From Globisporangium splendens (taxonomy: Eukaryota; Oomycota; Peronosporomycetes; Pythiales; Pythiaceae): a stretch of DNA of 64,000 nt. Shown one piece after another: positions 62,526-64,000 of the stretch. Location of the stretch: contig VFIW01000015.1 of NCBI GenBank assembly GCA_006386115.1, positions 427,001 to 491,000 of the forward strand, read 5' to 3'. Positions within the stretch are counted from its first letter, which is position 1. Every line of letters begins with the position of its first letter. The position numbers and the translations under genes are program-made. A model generated the notes under the pieces. The model worked only from the letters and a program-made list of their open reading frames with translations. It did no database searches and was not told where the DNA came from.

Positions 62526-63305
62526 ATGCTCTCCAAGTCCTGCATCATCCTTCTTGCTGCATCCATCGCGATCTCAGCCCACAGCGCGCGAGCAGAAGAA
62601 ATGACTTTTGGGTTGCTCGGTGGTGGTGGCAGCGTGAGCCCGTTCCGCAAGTCCATCATGCAAGCCGAGAAGAACACGTTTGGTTTCTCCCCATACGCTG
62701 CCATGGCTGGCGTGGACGGCATCAACAACCCAAGCACGAGCGGCGGCAACAGTCCAGTGAGCGCACCAAGCGGCCCGACAACTGGCATCCTCCCAAGCTT
62801 CACCAACTCGAACAACAACAACAACGTCAACAATGTGAACAACAATGTGAACAACAATAGCAACAACAATGTCAACAGTGTCAACAATAACAACAACAAC
62901 AACGTCAACAATGTGAACAACCAGAACACGGTCAACACCAACACGAACAACAACAATGTCGTGAACACCAACACCAACAATATCAACAACAACAATGTCA
63001 ACAACAACAACGTCAACACCAACACGGTCAACACCAACACGGTCAACACCAACAACGTCAACACCAACAATGTCAACAACAACAATGCCAATACCAACAA
63101 CGTCAACACGATTAACACCAGCAACACCAACAACGGTGTGACCAGCACCAACAATGTCAACACTGTGAACGGTGTGACCACGCAATCCAGCACCACGACG
63201 ACCTCGAACACCGGTGCTGGAGGTTCGCCAGATGCAGAATGCGGTCCAGAGATGAGTGGCCGTCGATTGCGCTCGGGTTGCAAGAAGTCGTACTCGCGCG
63301 AGTAG
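62526..63305 (+). CDS. Secreted asparagine-repeat protein
   Basis: Single exon, 259 residues. Signal peptide MLSKSCIILLAASIAISAHS, cleaved probably after ARA. A 60-residue Gly/Ser/Pro segment follows (GLLGGGGSVSPFRKS). Residues about 95-205 are almost only Asn, Val and Thr in units such as NNVNN and VNTNT. The C-terminus has two cysteines (DAECGPEM, SGCKKSYSRE) and an Arg/Lys-rich tail. There is no enzymatic domain. It has a strong initiator and ordinary codon use outside the repeat. It is probably a cell-wall or extracellular structural or adhesive protein; an effector role is possible, but no RxLR, LFLAK or other host-entry motif is seen. The repeat is AAC-based and may vary in length between strains. 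Confidence 0.75.
   Translation: MLSKSCIILLAASIAISAHSARAEEMTFGLLGGGGSVSPFRKSIMQAEKNTFGFSPYAAMAGVDGINNPSTSGGNSPVSAPSGPTTGILPSFTNSNNNNNVNNVNNNVNNNSNNNVNSVNNNNNNNVNNVNNQNTVNTNTNNNNVVNTNTNNINNNNVNNNNVNTNTVNTNTVNTNNVNTNNVNNNNANTNNVNTINTSNTNNGVTSTNNVNTVNGVTTQSSTTTTSNTGAGGSPDAECGPEMSGRRLRSGCKKSYSRE
62808..63170 (+). repeat. AAC-rich trinucleotide repeat encoding Asn/Val/Thr units
   Basis: Imperfect tandem AAC, AAT, GTC and ACC codons. Variation in unit order suggests repeated slippage and expansion. The complementary strand shows a long Leu/Val-rich frame, which is an artefact of this repeat. Confidence 0.9.
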
Positions 63306-63737
63306 AAGCGCTATCGTGATAGCAGCGCCACTTGTGTGGTTCGGGACGGGCTGTCCCCGCTCTTTAGTCGTATGCTATGTGCATCTGTATATGTGTGAAC
63401 TTGACCCAATTGTCGTTTAAACAGTCGAATGTCAGTGAGTATCCTTTTCGAGTCTTGCATCCACGACGGTGTCCTGTGCAGCGACGTACACACTGCGATT
63501 GCGTTCCTTGTCGCGAGTCGGCGATTTGTCTTCGGGTTTCGACCACCAACGTGGCACGAGTTATTCTGGAACCCACGATATTTTTGCATTCACGTCGCCG
63601 AAACGGTGTCCACGGTTTTCCCAACTCGTTTATTTTTCGTGCTTTATTGCACGCAGCAGCTTAGCTATTGGAAATCACACCTCGCCCTCTTCTGCTTCCT
63701 TCCTGGAGGCTGACGTCACCTTGTCGAGCAGGGCGTG
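63306..63737. other. Intergenic region before the WD40 gene
   Basis: Open but uninformative frames; an upstream exon of the next gene could lie here, since an acceptor-like CAG is at about 63730. Confidence 0.35.
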
Positions 63738-64000
63738 ATGGTGTACTTGTGCTGCAGCACCGGGGAGTTGGTGAAAACCTTCGACGTGACGTCCGAGGAG
63801 ATCCAATTGCATCGCACGATGGGGTCCCTCGACTCCGAAATTGTCTGCGCGCGGTACAATCACAACGGTAAGCCGCAGCGCAGCCATTGTGCACGATCGA
63901 GTGCGTCAGATCTTGTTCTCTTATCGTTCCTCGCTGTGCTGTTTCTGTGTTTCGTAGGCAAAATCGTGGCGAGCTGCAGCGTCGATGGAGGCATTTGCTT
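63738..64000 (+). CDS. WD40-repeat protein (3' partial)
   Basis: The gene continues past the right edge. Exon 63738-63867 and a second exon from 63958 join in phase 1 across a 90-bp intron. The visible 57 residues read MVYLCCSTGELVKTF, then SLDSEIVCARYNHNGKIV and ASCSVDGGIC, a typical WD40 blade pair with the GKIVASxSxDG strand. The order resembles NEDD1/GCP-WD-like proteins, but this is too little to decide. Earlier exons may exist because the ATG is preceded by a splice-acceptor-like CAG. Confidence 0.5.
   Translation, partial: MVYLCCSTGELVKTFDVTSEEIQLHRTMGSLDSEIVCARYNHNGKPQRSHCARSSASDLVLLSFLAVLFLCFVGKIVASCSVDGGIC

Overview
The window is nuclear DNA of an oomycete (a stramenopile water mould of the Phytophthora/Pythium type). 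Genes are dense and lie on both strands. Introns are mostly 60-120 bp with GT..AG ends. Several genes begin just downstream of the oomycete core promoter, an initiator GCTCATTYYNCAWTTT fused to its flanking promoter region; clear copies lie at 5685-5700, 8261-8276, 55389-55404 and 62452-62467. The gene set is eukaryotic: TOM40, SEL1L/HRD3, a secretory-pathway Ca2+ pump, LSM11, TADA1 and a giant HECT ligase. All gene models were spliced by eye from reading frame and splice signals, so exon ends are inferences, but most junctions conserve frame exactly.

Layout. 1-2326: 3' part of a coiled-coil/EF-hand gene. 2327-4756: gene-poor, with three diverged copies of one unknown C-terminal motif. 4757-5662: secreted GH114-like enzyme. 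6202-7695: unknown protein. 8299-9281: free methionine-(R)-sulfoxide reductase. 9359-13277: large unknown multi-exon protein. 14917-18074: SPCA/PMR1 Ca2+-ATPase, convergent with the SEL1L homologue at 18314-20865. 21259-25642: RCC1-BTB-BTB protein with a C-terminal membrane anchor. 25806-26621: mitoribosomal mS26-like. 27258-29228: GRK-like kinase carrying several lesions. 30274-32661: an ABI-like coiled-coil protein and a Ca2+-binding EF-hand protein.

32815-36842 is the most unusual piece. Two 1,191-bp inverted arms with two differences each hold a complete TADA1-like gene with its promoter, and they flank an LSM11 gene. A small two-TM protein follows (37032-37385). Then comes a 14.6-kb gene (38474-53051) for a roughly 4,771-residue UBA/SPRY/MIB-HERC2/HECT ligase. 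53052-55388 is gene-poor. The right end holds an NTF2-like acidic protein, a TPR-methyltransferase, TOM40, a mitochondrial Whirly-like protein, a secreted Asn-repeat protein and the start of a WD40 gene.

Functional themes are organelle biogenesis (TOM40, mS26, Whirly), the secretory pathway and ER quality control (SPCA, SEL1L), ubiquitin signalling (HECT, BTB), Ca2+ sensing (two EF-hand proteins) and nuclear RNA or transcription (LSM11, TADA1). I see no operon-like system, CRISPR array, tRNA or rRNA. The candidates for something new are the inverted TADA1 duplication around LSM11, the decayed GRK-like kinase, the membrane-anchored RCC1-BTB protein and the FWGI-repeat EF-hand protein.
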